Notes: generated by a model from the sequence alone, not told the origin. Positions 35,431 through 47,589 are shown, counted from the first letter of the stretch. The stretch: 64,000 nucleotides of DNA from Spirometra erinaceieuropaei (GCA_902702965.1 CACRXP010000226.1:580340-644339); one strand, 5' to 3'. A program made the numbers and translations.

Positions 35431-37890
35431 CGATCAGCATGCCGTTAGACAGGTCAATAGCTGTACCGAACCCACCGTTTCAGGCGGTCTATTGAGAGCA
35501 CCGAAACTCTCAGTATATTCGTCGTTAAAGTGTACAATTGCATCTTTTAGGTTTTCGAAGAGGTTTTCTTTAAAAAAATAGATGTGCAGAGCTGTTGACG
35601 TTTTAACCTGTCCTGAAATCGTCATTCAGCAAAGTTGTTGAGACTCTAAAAGGAATATATTACTCAAGCGAGTTTACATTGCGGTGAAAACATGTCAGGC
35701 GTGAATAGAATTCAACACGCGGTCGGCAGTCAGTCGTGCGAGGCAAAAGGAGAATGAGAGAGCGGGCGTGGGAAGGGGATTATTTCATTTTTGTGAGAGC
35801 GGTCACTAAAAGTTCTAATGCAATAAGTGACATTCAGAAGTTCAAAAGCAGCAGTGGAAGGCTGGCCACGGAGTTTTGGAAGACGAAAAGTGCGATGCCT
35901 TTAGCACTTTTTCTTTGAGACCTTTGAGTAGATTAAGGAGGCATGAGGCCAGAGGACCAGAGGAATAATAAATTAAGGATGAATTGGCATATACTTTTTA
36001 GAAAACACTGTAGATACATAATAATGCTCATAAATTAGTTGCAGCTTAGTCGCAAATGGTTAAGTCGGGCTGTTCTTCAGCAGTGAAAAAATTAAATGCA
36101 GACAGTGCCTTGGTTGCCGTTGGACCGATCAATTACCTAGAGACGGTTAAAGGCGGTTCTCTGCTAGATTTTTTAACCTGCACAGTTTTGAGATAAAATC
36201 TGCGTTACCCAATGCAGTGAAAAGTTGATTTGCGGGTGCACCTCAGTCAGGTTAAATCGCAAATTAACACTTCAAACTCCGTGATAATTCTGGCAGTCTC
36301 TTAATTGATTTAATGGGCTGTCTCTGTGTGCCTTTGACTGAACTAGGACTCCGCCGAAAAATTGGCACAATTTGAAGAGGCATGTGACACATTATCAGGC
36401 CTTGGTCTTTCGCCGAGTTTTATCTTCAAAACGCATTTATATTTGACAAGTGAAACGATAAAATTATGTTCAAAACATGTATATAAGGAATCGCCATTGC
36501 ACAAAATCTAATGCGTCTAAATGAAAACGCATGTGATTTGATAATGTTTTGCTGTCTACAAAATTCCCTTGTATTTTGTTCTGCTCCAGCAACATCACTT
36601 ATTTTAATTCCAGTGAAACTCGCTGGAAGGATAAGTCCTCTAACTGCATTACTTTTAGACACGAGCGATAGATATAATTGAGAGATGTATTCACTTACAA
36701 CGAAACGTGCCGAAAAACGAAGCATTTTTAATGAATCAGCCTGTTTGTCGTAAGTTGGGCGTCCTCCAAGACGTCAACATGTCTGGCCGACAAGTGCTGG
36801 AGTGCGGCTGGAAACCACTGAAGCAAATTGTTTTGTGTATTTTCACCTCGAACGGCGTGTTTATGCAGAAGCACGAATCACTTACTTGTTTATCCTCTGG
36901 ACAAAGAATGTTTTCTAAACTTAGGCAGGACTGCCAGTTCTGTAATTGACCCTCACGGGAGGGAAATCTTAGACATTCAGCAGGTTGATCCTTGGCCTTG
37001 TTAACATAAATTCGTCATTTATTGGAAGCATACTTGTAGCGACTGAGACTGCCGGTGGCCTAAGACGACTATCAAAGAAAAAACGCCAACCTGCCTGATC
37101 GCACGCTCTTAATGGGACAGTCCCAGGTGGGCTCGCAACTTTAAAATGTGGGAGCAGGAGGTCGACCAAAGGGAACTCAAGAGGTGCTGAATATGAAGTT
37201 GCTCGAACAACAAGCACGAAAGCATTTGAGCATGTGGAAGAGGTTATTAAGCACTAGGCAACATAAACATGACCAGGGGCAAATATCTTTAGAGGAGGTG
37301 AATCATCCTTTTTGAGAAAAAAAGTTGCTCATTGAGCTAGCAATTTTGGAGGAGAATAAACTGATTAATGCCTTTGCATGCATTCGTATCAGTAGTTGGC
37401 TTCGGCTTCTAATGCTAGTTAATCCACTTCGAAAGGCAGCCGTGTCAAGGGGTAGCAACTGCATTTTTGCATGAAACGTCGACTGTGTTCGTACGTTATT
37501 CAAAAGATCAGTTAGATCTTGTATATGCGAAGGTTGTTTAACTGCGTTGAAAGGTGCTGATCCTCACTATCTGGGCGGCTGCAAGATGCGGTCTTTTACA
37601 TTATGATATTTTGGCACTTAAGAGCTAGTCTTGTCGAGAGATGGCAATGTTGACGCCGGTTCTGACTGGGTTCAGTTTACGGAGATGAACATCTGTCGTT
37701 TGCGTATGTCTTCTGCTCTGCTGGTCGTTGCTTCTCCGATGGATGAATGTGGCACTAATTTCCTTAATGACGTTTTAATTATAGATGCCAACCAGAGTTC
37801 TAAAACGTGCTTTCCACTCAAAAAGGTTACTGATGCAGCGTTGTTATATTAACGCGCCTTCAGCAAAATCCAAAGATGCTTCAATCACGT
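35431..37890. other. Gene-free stretch
   Basis: Nothing supported. Short frames exist on both strands without domains. Confidence 0.5.
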
Positions 37891-37899
37891 CGGAATGCC

Positions 37900-38695
37900 C
37901 ACGTTTGACCGAATGTTTTTCGCCGCCTGAATAACCATTACTTGTGTAGCTTGAATCTCCTCTGTCAATTTCCGGCATTCTTATGAATTCAGACATGCTT
38001 TGAAAAACATGCACAAAACATTCTTTTCTTTATTAATTTGGTTGAAAATTACGTTTTCCTTAAATTCTACGCCGGAAAGAAATGTCATCTGCTTTCAAAA
38101 TAATTTTTAATTCCCAAATAATCTTCTCCGCAAACTACCGTTAAGATTTTACTCACGATTTAAAAACTACGGGCTGTATATTTTCCATCTAGGGAAACTT
38201 ATATATTTTTATACATTGCTACGAAGGTATTAACAGGGTTTATAATAGCTTGCAGTGGATTTGGATTGTATTGTATACTGCACAAGTAAAATTGTTAAAT
38301 ATAGAAACTAGATGTCCTATGGGAAGCCATTTCACGGTCTTAAAAATCTCTCAATTGGAAATATTATTGACGCCGAAAAATGTTTTTCCTTCATATGCAA
38401 AATTTAAAAAGGACTGATTTCCGAATGAGAAAAAGAAGGACTATTTTATGAACGTTTTTAGAGAGTATATTTGGATTTAAATGGCATGTCAAATCTCGAT
38501 GAGAAAAATTCAAACTACTTATGTACTTATTGTTTACCGTGTGGTTTTTTCTGGCTGCCGAGAAAAAGCTCCTTCAGAAGCCGGCATTTTGCTATGATTG
38601 AGATATATTTGCAATATGCTGTAAGATAATTAATATTACCATCTTTTCTAAGCAATCTTTTCGAGTCGAAGGCATATCTCAGAATTGCAATTAAC
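37900..38695. repeat. Palindromic foldback element, copy 7 (worn)
   Basis: Landmarks of the family occur in order: ATGCTTTGAAAAACATGC near 37995, GCAGTGGATTTGG near 38251, CATTTCACGGTCTTAAAA near 38330, and GAAAGCTCCTTC-like block near 38570. Heavily substituted; termini lost. Confidence 0.6.
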
Positions 38696-38764
38696 ACGCA
38701 ATTCAAGGGTCGGTTTAAAAATCGCATAATTGAGGTCTTTTTAAATCCAAATAAACCTTTATTT

Positions 38765-39440
38765 CACTGTGCTCGTCCAAAGTGTGAGCGCAACGTGGGC
38801 ATTGCAAGCAAATTAGGCCAAAAAGGATGCTAAAATCGTTAGTGGGAACGAACAGATGAAAAGCAACCTGATTTTTCGGTTAAGAGGTAGGGTCAGTTTT
38901 ATAGTTTGAGTTAGTATCAGAATGAGAATTGAGTTTAGGTTTGGTGCATTTGTTAAGTTTAAGGATTCGGTTAGAGTTGAAATTTACGTTTGTTGTCAAG
39001 GATTGCGTTGGGTTAATGGTTACAGCTAGCGTTATGACAAGGGTCATAATTAAGGTTAGGTTCAGGGTTTGGGGAAGGCTAAGGTTATGGTTGAGGGGAG
39101 TCTGACGGTTAAATTCAGAATAGGTGGCCGATTAAAAGTTAGGTTAGGGGTTAAATTTAGTTATAACATAAGGTTTATAATAACATTAGGGTTTAGGTTT
39201 ACTTTTAAGATTACGGCAAGGTTTGGTGTTCGGTTTGGGATATTGCTGCCTCGCGTGTCCTGACAGCCAGATCGTTTGACGGTATTTTAAGCTTCCTTCA
39301 TTCTCGCGGCAGATTGGTCATACATCAGATTGCCTTTTCCATTTCAGCCTCGGTTACTTTCCACACTAACGATTCCGGCATCCGCCATCGGCTTAGGTTA
39401 CTTTAAATGCCCACAGTGTGCTTACATTTGGAACCAGAAC
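38765..39440. repeat. Composite repeat: telomere-like core between inverted arms (unit 1)
   Basis: The core, about 38890-39240, is a strongly degenerate array of GGTTAG/GGTTTAGG-like hexamers to heptamers on the plus strand (for example AAGGTTAGGTTCAGGGTTTG). The flanks 38765-38893 and 39290-39440 are inverted copies of one another: one holds CACTAACGATTCCGGCATCC and the other the inverse of CACTAACGATTTTAGCATCC. The same arms and core, in the other orientation, form 48350-48980. It is not an active telomere, being internal and badly decayed. Confidence 0.75.
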
Positions 39441-40005
39441 AACATGGCCGACCCTTGCCGGCAACATTTTATGCGGTAGCACATCCAATGTATGGTGCGC
39501 TTATAGAAAGACCGCGCATGGGTTATATTTGGATCAAGAATGCGAGTATTTATTTTGGCCGAAACATGCACGGCAAAATGTAACAGGCCGATGTAGCAAT
39601 GTATCGAAACAGTGCTCACCTTTTGTTGATATGCGTTTTTCTAGATGCACTGAGTCGCATGGGTCTTTAATGATTCTCGTATTTGTTGGATTGTGGGCAC
39701 GTTAGAATGTAACATTTGACCCTTGCAGTTTTAAGTGAATGGGGAGATCTTATTTACTCAATGTCAGCATTACGGGAAAGTCGAACAACTAAAGTCCTGA
39801 ACTAACTGACGGGTTCTATATTTTGGGTAGTATAGCTTTACGTTCTGATCAGATCCACTTTGCAGTGGCCATTCTTAGAAGGTTCTTCGTGTCACACTAT
39901 CGATAACGCAGGTATCTAAAGTAAAAGTACTAACGTTTCACAAGTACGCATGTGAAACTAAGTTGATCGGGATTTCGTTGACCCCATAGAATAGGCCATA
40001 CATTT
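39441..40005. other. Gene-free stretch
   Basis: A 95-codon frame at 39418-39705 starts inside the repeat arm and shows no domain. Confidence 0.45.
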
Positions 40006-40008
40006 ATA

Positions 40009-40942
40009 CAGGAAGTTGCTGACTCATGAAATCTCAACAGAAATTCCGAAATGCGCTTTCGCCTCGAAAAGGTTAATCAAGTATCAATATTTGCGCAGCA
40101 TAATTCTATAATAATTCATGTTACCCCAAAACGCCGGCTTTCGAACAAACTTCATTAACCATACTCGATAAAAAATGGGTACTTAAGTAGTATTCATTTT
40201 TAAATTGATTTTTGATGCCCTTAAGGACTCAATTATATTACATGGAAACATGCATAAAAATATTCATTCTTTTGCTCTTTCAATTATGTCGTTTTCTAAT
40301 TTTCTATTAAAAGTAAGGGTATAATATGGTTTTAAACAACTTTTTCAATTCCCGAATAATTTTGAAACCGCTCAGCCGTCACATTTGCATCCAGGATTTC
40401 CAAATTACAAGCCATATATTTTTCGCGTACGGTAATAGGAGGACCATATAGGTTTCATAAAATAAGCAGTGGATTTGAGCCACATTGTTAACTTTACAGG
40501 CCACATTGGTTAATGCAGAGACGTGACGTTTTATGAGGGGCCATTTCACGGTATTAAAACATCTCACAAGAAGAAGCTTCTTTAAAGCCGAGTTATATCA
40601 TTGCTCCAAGTGTAAACTCAAAAGAAGACGTAATTTTTTACTGAATGGCCAAAATATAAATATTTGTGTACATGTTATCCATAAAATATACTTGAATATT
40701 TAAGGGCATCGAAAATCAATAAAAACAATGCATTCTACTTACTTAGTCCTTTTTTATAGAATGTATTTCTTGCGGGCAGCAGAAAAGAAGTTCGTTCGAA
40801 GGCCAGCATCCTGGGGTACCTGAATTATTATAGAATTATGCTGCATGATTATTAGTTTTACAACCCTACCTTATTAAGCTTTTCCAAATGGAAACGCATT
40901 CCGGAATTTCTGTTGACATTTCTTGAGTTAGCCCACCTGCTG
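40009..40942. mobile_element. Palindromic foldback element, copy 8
   Basis: A 934 bp unit flanked by TA at 40007-40008 and 40943-40944. It starts CAGGAAGTTGCTGAC and ends GTTAGCCCACCTGCTG. Arms are clear inverted copies. Confidence 0.88.
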
Positions 40943-40944
40943 TA

Positions 40945-41585
40945 CAAGTTGTATTTAATCGCTCAGCTAATTTGACGGCATCATTCGCTGAATACTCAGC
41001 CGGTCTTTTGCGGTCTTAAAGCCGTCAAGTGCACTACTTGTACAAATTTGACAAACCTGCCTGAGCGATGTCTCTAAAGTCTATTTAAACCGACCTACAT
41101 TAGTTTGTCTAAGGCTACTGAGGTCGCTAAATCAATTGGCATATTCCTGAGCGCTGGAAAAACAAGGTTATTCTTCAGTTGTGCATATAGGCACGGGGTG
41201 GTTTCCTACGTGCACAGTAGACATCCTCTAGACGATGTGGACAATACCAAATATTCCACTGTCAGCTTATCTTTAAACAAACAGATAAACAATGACATAA
41301 TCACGCAAATTAATGTGGCATGCAGGTTTTATATAGATTTCTAATTATGTGTATCAATAGGTGCCGACGTCACATAAAGATTTTTGAACGCCAGGTGTCT
41401 GGTCGATTAGTTCTCATTCGCATCTGTGAGTGCCAGGCTGTGTACATAAAACGCTATGGAAATGATGGACACTGGTTTCTTCTTCAAAATGACAGCCTGC
41501 ATTCATGGCAGCGTCATCGCGCAAGAATGTTGAGACGAATAGAGCGTATTCTATTCCACATAGGCAATACATACAGTCTTAAAGA
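40945..41585. other. Gene-free stretch
   Basis: A frame at 41320-41658 is open for 112 codons but its end runs into the Penelope repeat, and no domain is visible. Confidence 0.45.
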
Positions 41586-41589
41586 AGAT

Positions 41590-42425
41590 CGCTGGGACAA
41601 GAGCTTTATTACCCTGACGTTTTCGATTCCTATTCGAACCCATCGTCAGAGAAAATAAGCAGATACGGAAGGTTCATGCACGATGGGCTGCCGTATTTAT
41701 AGGATGCAGCCACCATGCCACCACATACCTATGAATGTTCACGGCTCTCCTTCTTTATCAGGGATCGTTGTACTTGGTGTGATGACTCCTTCATGGCCGA
41801 GATTCGCGTCGTTAATTGCTACAATCTCATTACGTGCGTTGGATGTTGGTGTGATGATTGCTCGACCATCTCACGCACTGACCCTGATGTTGGGAAGAAT
41901 GTTCACTTGTGCGCTCCTCGCGAGGCTGAAATTCTCGCAAGAGGTGACAGCGCGTGAGCCGGAAGCTACTTGAATCATGGTTTACTGGCACCCAGTTCAT
42001 TGACAAGTGCAGTGATCTTTCCCTTCCGTATTCAGTGCTGCGACTTTGCCTGGACGGAGTAATTAGCCATGCGGGGAGCGCAAAGGTGAACATTGTTCTC
42101 AACCGCCAGTGTCGGTGGGTCAGATAGTGGAGCAATCACCACACCAACATCCAACGCACGTGATGAGATTGCAACGCGAATTTCGGCCACCAAACAATTA
42201 GCACACCAAGCCCGTCGATCCCTGATGAGGGGGAGCGGGGAGCCGTTAACATTCAATGTTATGCGGTAGCATGGCGACTGCATCCTATAAATACTGCAAC
42301 CCCTTGTGCTTGGACCACCCGTATCTGCTTTTGTCTATGATGAGGGGTTCGAGCAGGACTCCGAAACGTCAGGCCAATAACGCTTTTGTCGCAGCGATCG
42401 TGTCCCCATCTTCAAGACCACTTCA
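41590..42425 (+). mobile_element. Hairpin remnant of a Penelope-like element
   Basis: 41950-42120 on the plus strand reads the end of a Penelope GIY-YIG protein (SRKLLESWFTG, then a worn SINK box and PYSVLRLC). It is followed by the 3' repeat to about 42425. The same repeat lies inverted at 41590-41950, making arms of about 350 bp (TATTTATAGGATGCAG near 41693, its inverse near 42277). Both ends carry the CTGACGTTT / AAACGTCAGG signature. The layout matches 6995-7580, in the opposite orientation. Confidence 0.8.
42333..42374 (+). ncRNA. Hammerhead-like motif, one core change
   Basis: ATGATGA (42337-42343) stands where CTGATGA is needed. Helix II, GAAAC and GTC (42363-42370) are kept, and helix I pairs GTCT with AGGC. 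Probably inactive now. Confidence 0.5.
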
Positions 42426-42429
42426 ATTG

Positions 42430-43015
42430 ACATACGGTTTTGTTACCATAAGTTTGACACCACAGAAACACTAGCGCTAACCTCGTCTTTCCACAGTTAG
42501 TTAGGGTGAGAAAACTATCCCTATACTACGTTTTCGGTCATTCTCCCTGGAAATAAGGGCTGAAGAATTACTTGCGATATCGTTGAAAAAGCAAGCTTCG
42601 ACGATATTAAATTTTTGTAAATTACGTGTGTGTGTAAGTAGTCGAAAGTTGCCATTTTACGGCAAAAACACACCGTTTCGAATCAGGACCGACTCTGCCT
42701 ATCAGAAAACAGGTTTACTTCTTAAAGTGCACAGCTAAGTGGCTATTGGTTGCCTTCGAAACACCCACTGAGACACTGGGTGAAGCAATACAAGAAATAT
42801 GGCGTCTGCGTCCTATAGAACATTCGACAGGGTTGCAATCGTCAAAATGAGTAAACAGTATGTTCGCTCGTTTTTTAAGTTTTGCTTCTTGTCCCTTCTT
42901 ACTTCAAGCCTTAATCTGTAGAGGTACCTTACCAATGGGTATATGTTTTAGGATCGAAAAATTGTCGGGAAGAAGGAGACATGATCGCTGAGACAAGATC
43001 CTTATTAGCAATGAT
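42430..43015. other. Gene-free stretch
   Basis: No coding signal. 42960-43000 carries a phrase like the Penelope end (GATCGCTGAGACAAGATCC), probably a scrap of that repeat. Confidence 0.45.
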
Positions 43016-43019
43016 AGTG

Positions 43020-43165
43020 GGCGCTCATCGACCGTTTTACGGAACTTACTCTTTCCGTTGTGCCTTACAGACTCCCTTTCGAGCCCAACCAGCAGCCGCA
43101 CAGCGGCGCATGATATAGGCTGTATGTTATTGCTGACAAAGACAAGGGAGACTGGAGTGGCCAGT
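43020..43165 (-). repeat. SINE tail, minus orientation
   Basis: Inverse of the SINE tail at 55600-55745: CGAGCCCAACCAGCAGCCG, then GACAAAGACAAGGGAGACTG. The tRNA-like head is absent. Confidence 0.65.
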
Positions 43166-43554
43166 CTAGTGTCATCTGCATATGGCAGCCAAATTTTTGA
43201 GTTAAGTGTTGAAAGGGCTATGCTTTCTAATTTCTGCAGCACGGCCTCTGCCAGGAAACCGGATATGGGTGAAACAATGGGAGGACCTTTTAATTGCCGG
43301 TAGCATTGTTTGGAGAAGGAAAAATTTGTCTCCAGACAGAGATCAAAGAGTTGAAGTAAAGCCTCTGGAGGTACCTCAGAGGTGTATGTTTTAATTAGTT
43401 CTTCGGTGCAGTTCTTCGCTTAATCTAGCAAAATCGGAATGAAGAGCGAGACCACATCGAATGGCACTATTATAATGTCACATATAATGTTGACACCGTC
43501 TAATTTGTCTAGAAACTCTTTTGAATCATGAATATAAAGGTGACGTTATTCTCT

Positions 43555-43800
43555 ATCAATCGACTGAAAGAAGGCATATTTTTGTTCGTGGTTTCAAAAA
43601 AAATATTTTCTAATCTACAAGACCATCGAAATTTAATGTGAAAAACGTCATTTTTCACCGAGTTCGGTTCCTACATAAGATTAAAAACAGAGCATTCAAA
43701 AGCTGACGCATGATAATCAATATTTCAACCGCGCCTAATTAAGCATTCTCAATCAAAAACGCATTTCAGGATTTCACTGTAACTTCGTTGCTGAGAAAAA
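43555..43800. repeat. Palindromic-element fragment
   Basis: One arm only, with AACGTCATTTTTCACCG and GCATTTCAGGATTTC in family order. The frame at 43898-44266 just beyond it is unrelated. Confidence 0.5.
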
Positions 43801-45025
43801 TGAACGTCCACAAAGAAAGTACGCAGCGAATATGCTCTAGCTGAACTTATAAAATTTTTATTATGCCAGCCCTTTAAAATGCATCTTAATTAGGTATTTG
43901 CGTTTTATCAACCTTAATTCAAATCAACATTTGGAGCGTTTGATCGGATTATTCACCTGCCTGAAATATTGTGATCTTGTTTCTACTGTAAATAAAGATA
44001 CTCGCTTTCCTTCAGTTCAGTTCAGTTGCACTCTTGAACTCCATATTTGTAACCAGGGAGGTATGTCAATAAAATTGGATACGAAGGCATCAAACAGATA
44101 CCGAAGAATTATCGAAACTTTACAGAATAACAAATTTTTTCGAGTGGGTAGAAACACTGGAACGACTAAGTATGTTGTACAGAAGTCAGTCTATGCTACA
44201 GGCGAAGTACTACAATTTCAGTTATCTGCAGGCGTCCAAGTGAATGAGAGTATCCACGTGCAATAACCTTGCTAGAAGGATAATACTGAAAACGACGTTA
44301 CTGAAATATAGGCAGTAACATACGAGGAGAGCAAATTGTTCCCTAGGAGGGTTAAGACGGGTGACATTGTGACATGTAGTGGTGTACTGATTGAAGGTAT
44401 GAAAACGTCTCTTAAGTCATTATCAGCAAACTGTGGCCTCCGCAGCTTGGTTAGCACTGACAGTTCTCCTAAACCCGGTTCTCTGTCGGTAGACGCGTTT
44501 GCGCTCCCGTCGGGGTATACAGATTGTGTACATGGCAGCCCAGTCATCGTTATCCTTCTGAACCGTCATGGCGTTGCCGTTGATCAAAAACCTGGTCGTT
44601 TGTTGTGTGGACCGGGGGTTGTGAAGTGAAGCGTCAAGGTGCGGGCTCGACCGTGCCATTCTCTGGTCTTATTGACTCTATCTTGACACCTAGTACCGCT
44701 GTAGGAGAGGGGAGGTTGCGGCAGATGTTGTGCAAGCCTACTATCACTATAAACTAACTCACACACAAGTCACCGTCCCTGCTACACCTTGCTGTAAGGC
44801 GCACTGTGGACATCGTCGGGAACGACGGTTAACCTGTCGGTATACCTACGTAGCCTCCGCTTAAAAAACTCCGAATGTGTTAGGAGGCATAAAGTCACAC
44901 GAATTTGCAAATCCGACTTCTCAAAAGCAAAAAATTTCCCACTTTCTCGCACCCGACCAATCTGACTTATATAGAGAACCAAACCACCTTTGAAGTGCGG
45001 CAGGCTCCCTTTTCAAAAACCTACC
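43801..45025. other. Gene-free stretch with a GC-rich block
   Basis: 44330-44830 is sharply more GC-rich than its surroundings and has frames open on both strands (for example 44336-44629 plus, 44659-44423 minus). This is the signature of a mobile-element fragment, but I cannot name it. 43898-44266 is open for 122 codons without a domain or an early ATG. Confidence 0.4.
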
Positions 45026-45337
45026 AGCTTGTATTACTCTCTCCTTACTGGAAAACTCGCACAGATCCGTAATCTTCGTTTATTTGCCTATGAAACTGCC
45101 GAAATAGAGGTAATTTAGATTTCCGCTCAAATCTGCAAAATTTTGACTGACAAATTGTTTATAAACATTCTATGCATGCAATAGTGCATGTTCTGGAACA
45201 GATTTGGCTAATAAATAAAAGGTTAAGCACTTCAAATATTTAGCACTCCATAAGTCACCTCGATTTTAATCGCCACGTTTTAGAAGTTAGGTCGTATATA
45301 CTGTCTTACATTGTTGTTTTGTCGTTGCAAACTCCAG

Positions 45338-45619
45338 TACTGGGGAATCACAGGAGTTCACGAGACTGCATGTTGATGGTGTGAAGTCTGGCATCACCGA
45401 GCAAGAGGTGAGGGACCACTTTTCGCAGTATGGAGACGTTGTCGATATGGATATGCCCAAAAATCCGTCAACAGACCAGCATTGCGGAAATGCTAATATA
45501 ACCCTGCGATCCACAGTGGACGGGGATGACATCCTTCACGGCGATCACAATATCGGTGGAGTGCATCTTAACGTTTGGGAGCGTGTGGAAGATGGTGGAA
45601 CGTACAGTGGTGAAGCAGG
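45338..45619 (+). CDS. Exon C: diverged RNA-recognition motif (A-like)
   Basis: A 282 bp exon, acceptor CTCCAG ending at 45337 and donor GG|GTAAAT at 45620. It enters and leaves in the same phase as exon A and its domain has nearly the same length, ending in a glycine codon split by the intron. Residues follow the RRM pattern: LHVDGV at RNP2, helix 1 at EQEVRDHFSQYG, a third strand, helix 2, then VHLNVWE. RNP1 reads CGNANITL, without the two aromatic residues that contact RNA in usual RRMs, so ordinary RNA binding is doubtful. The frame is nonetheless unbroken. Either it is a non-canonical domain or a decaying duplicate. No B-like partner exon is seen downstream in the window. An alternative acceptor, CACAG ending at 45353, would shorten it by 16 bases and change the phase. 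Confidence 0.6.
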
Positions 45620-45624
45620 GTAAA

Positions 45625-46165
45625 TCTCCATGAGGATAACTTTCCTGCTTGCATTAATGACATTTGAATCTGCTCCTAGTTTTTGTTTAAATAGCATCTG
45701 TTCTGTGTTGATCATCCTTGACCTCGAAAGTCGTTGAAAGTGTTTTCAAAAATGTGATTGTTGGCACATTTGGCGTTAGGAACTGCGATATCCTCTCCCC
45801 AGTAAGCATAGCGACATTCTGAAAGCTCGACTGGATATTTGGCTGGTTTTTAGAATCGGGAAGACTCACTACCTCTTTCTCTCTCTCTAAAATTGATGGC
45901 GAATCGATGCGATGACATTCTGGACAGGCAGTTTACTGCTTCTCGCATGTTTGAGAAGACGAGGTGTAAGGTGGGAAAACAGACTGACTGACGTGCTGCG
46001 CTATCCGCAAAGGTATCTCTCTCTTCCGGAGGCATAATATAGAATGAAAGGAAAATTCGGAAAATGACAACGCACAATTCCTATTATTCAACCTACGGAA
46101 ATTCAAAAATAGTGCAAACGAGGTGTCTTTGTTGATCGATGGACGGGCATATGCTTCGTGACATT
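45625..46165. other. Gene-free stretch
   Basis: Nothing recognised. A downstream B-like RRM exon was looked for here and not found. Confidence 0.5.
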
Positions 46166-46169
46166 CATG

Positions 46170-46430
46170 CTACTGGCGAAACGGCATTACCGACAAAGGC
46201 AAGGGAGACTGGAATGGCCATTTCTGGCTTATTAGCCGTCGTCAGCCAGTCATACTCAACCCCGAAGTGTGGAAAAATCTCCCTTGTCTTTGTCGGTAAT
46301 GCCATACAGCCTATACAGCTGATACATCATGCGCCGCTGTGCGGCTGCTATTTGAGCTCGAGAGAGAGTACATAAGGCACAACGGAACGAATGAGTTCCG
46401 TAAGAACGATCGGTGAGCAGCCCCTACCAA
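46170..46430. repeat. SINE tails joined in inverted orientation
   Basis: 46180-46270 is a SINE tail on the minus strand; from 46275 (TCTCCCTTGTCTTTGTCGG) to 46430 it continues on the plus strand to the family end (GATCGGTGAGCAGCCCC). The halves meet in the opposite order to the pair at 4572-4860. Confidence 0.7.
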
Positions 46431-46479
46431 TCATGTTACTGTCTGCGAAAATATGCCTGTTTAGGCTGAGCGTTGTGTG

Positions 46480-46930
46480 AAAGGATAATTGCCGCAGCCA
46501 TACGGTCACTGCATGCTCACCGATGCGGCGGCGGCAGAACGATGGACTACGTCCCTTCAACGCACAATTACTGCACAGGACGAGGTGACTATACGCGACA
46601 CTGTCGAGGTTGATTGGAGCAGGCCTAACCACGATCACGAGGGGAGGGCGCGGGCGAGCAATTATCACAGTGACAGTGAGCCAATTTGCCGAGCCATCTT
46701 CATACCAGCATCCAACATGGATGAGGAAAATCACGGCCATTAACGGCTCGGACGCGGACTGACAAGCCACCATCGCACCACTTACGGCCCCAGGGGTGAT
46801 TGCGGGAGCTGTTAAGTACAGTGCGCATATGGTCCCAGGGCAGCCAAGTGCCATAAATACTGCACTCCTTGTGGCCCCCCCATTACCCTTGTCTACGACT
46901 GTCATGCAAAAGATGCCAACCTCATGGGCA
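46480..46930 (+). repeat. Penelope 3'-end fragment
   Basis: 46625-46930 resembles the Penelope 3' region at 7054-7330 (AATTATCACAGTGACAGTGAG, then ATAAATACTGCACTCCT). 46480-46620 is unassigned. No hammerhead core is left. Confidence 0.6.
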
Positions 46931-47330
46931 GTCTGTCACTTGAGTCATGGTTCCCGGCCGATAGTATATTATTAAACGTAGTGATTCCTCCTCTTTATAT
47001 TCTCTGTTGAGACTTGGCCGGTGCAACGTGATTAACCATTCGCGGGAATGCGAACGAGGCCTGTTTCCGAAAAGGATTAAAGTTCAAGAAATTGCAATAA
47101 TTGGTAAATTGGGTGTGGACTGAGAACCAATGATCGTAACGATTAGGATCGTCGAAAATGCCGAATAAATTAGGACCAGGCTCGAAATGATTATAATTAT
47201 TTGATATTTCGGGTCTGTCCCTATGAAGGCATGTCCCGGACGTTCACATTCATGTCCTGTGCTCAATAATTTATGAAAATGCTACAGTGGTTTATACATA
47301 TATAACATACCAGAGGGGAAAAACAATGAG
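46931..47330. other. Gene-free stretch
   Basis: Nothing supported. Confidence 0.45.
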
Positions 47331-47418
47331 TGGTGGTAGATTGGCAGACTGTTGTTTCGGGCTCATTCTGCCCTCACTCGGCCAGTCATACCCTTTACCA
47401 CAAGCTGGGACAAGACAC

Positions 47419-47583
47419 ACAAGCATGCGCTCGTACACGGCACAGATAATTCACAGACGGTGTCTAGCAGATGGGCCATAGGCACTTTACCGGAGTTATG
47501 TTCAACAGTGACTCGCCATTTGTCATTCACTATCGCTAGAGCTCGCCTGTTGACCAGAGGCGCCGTGTACGAGCGCATGTTAG
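47419..47583. repeat. Short palindrome
   Basis: The arms, GCATGCGCTCGTACACGGC near 47423-47441 and its near-inverse GCCGTGTACGAGCGCATG near 47562-47579, enclose about 120 bp. It sits just upstream of a SINE. Confidence 0.6.
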
Positions 47584-47589
47584 TTTTTT

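Noticed and set aside
38890..39240. A true telomere or chromosome end
   Set aside because: The array is degenerate, internal, and bounded by inverted arms that recur at 48.35-48.98 kb.
43898..44266. A 122-codon gene
   Set aside because: It begins with a non-ATG codon, the first ATG is deep inside, there is no domain, and no splice sites clearly bound it.
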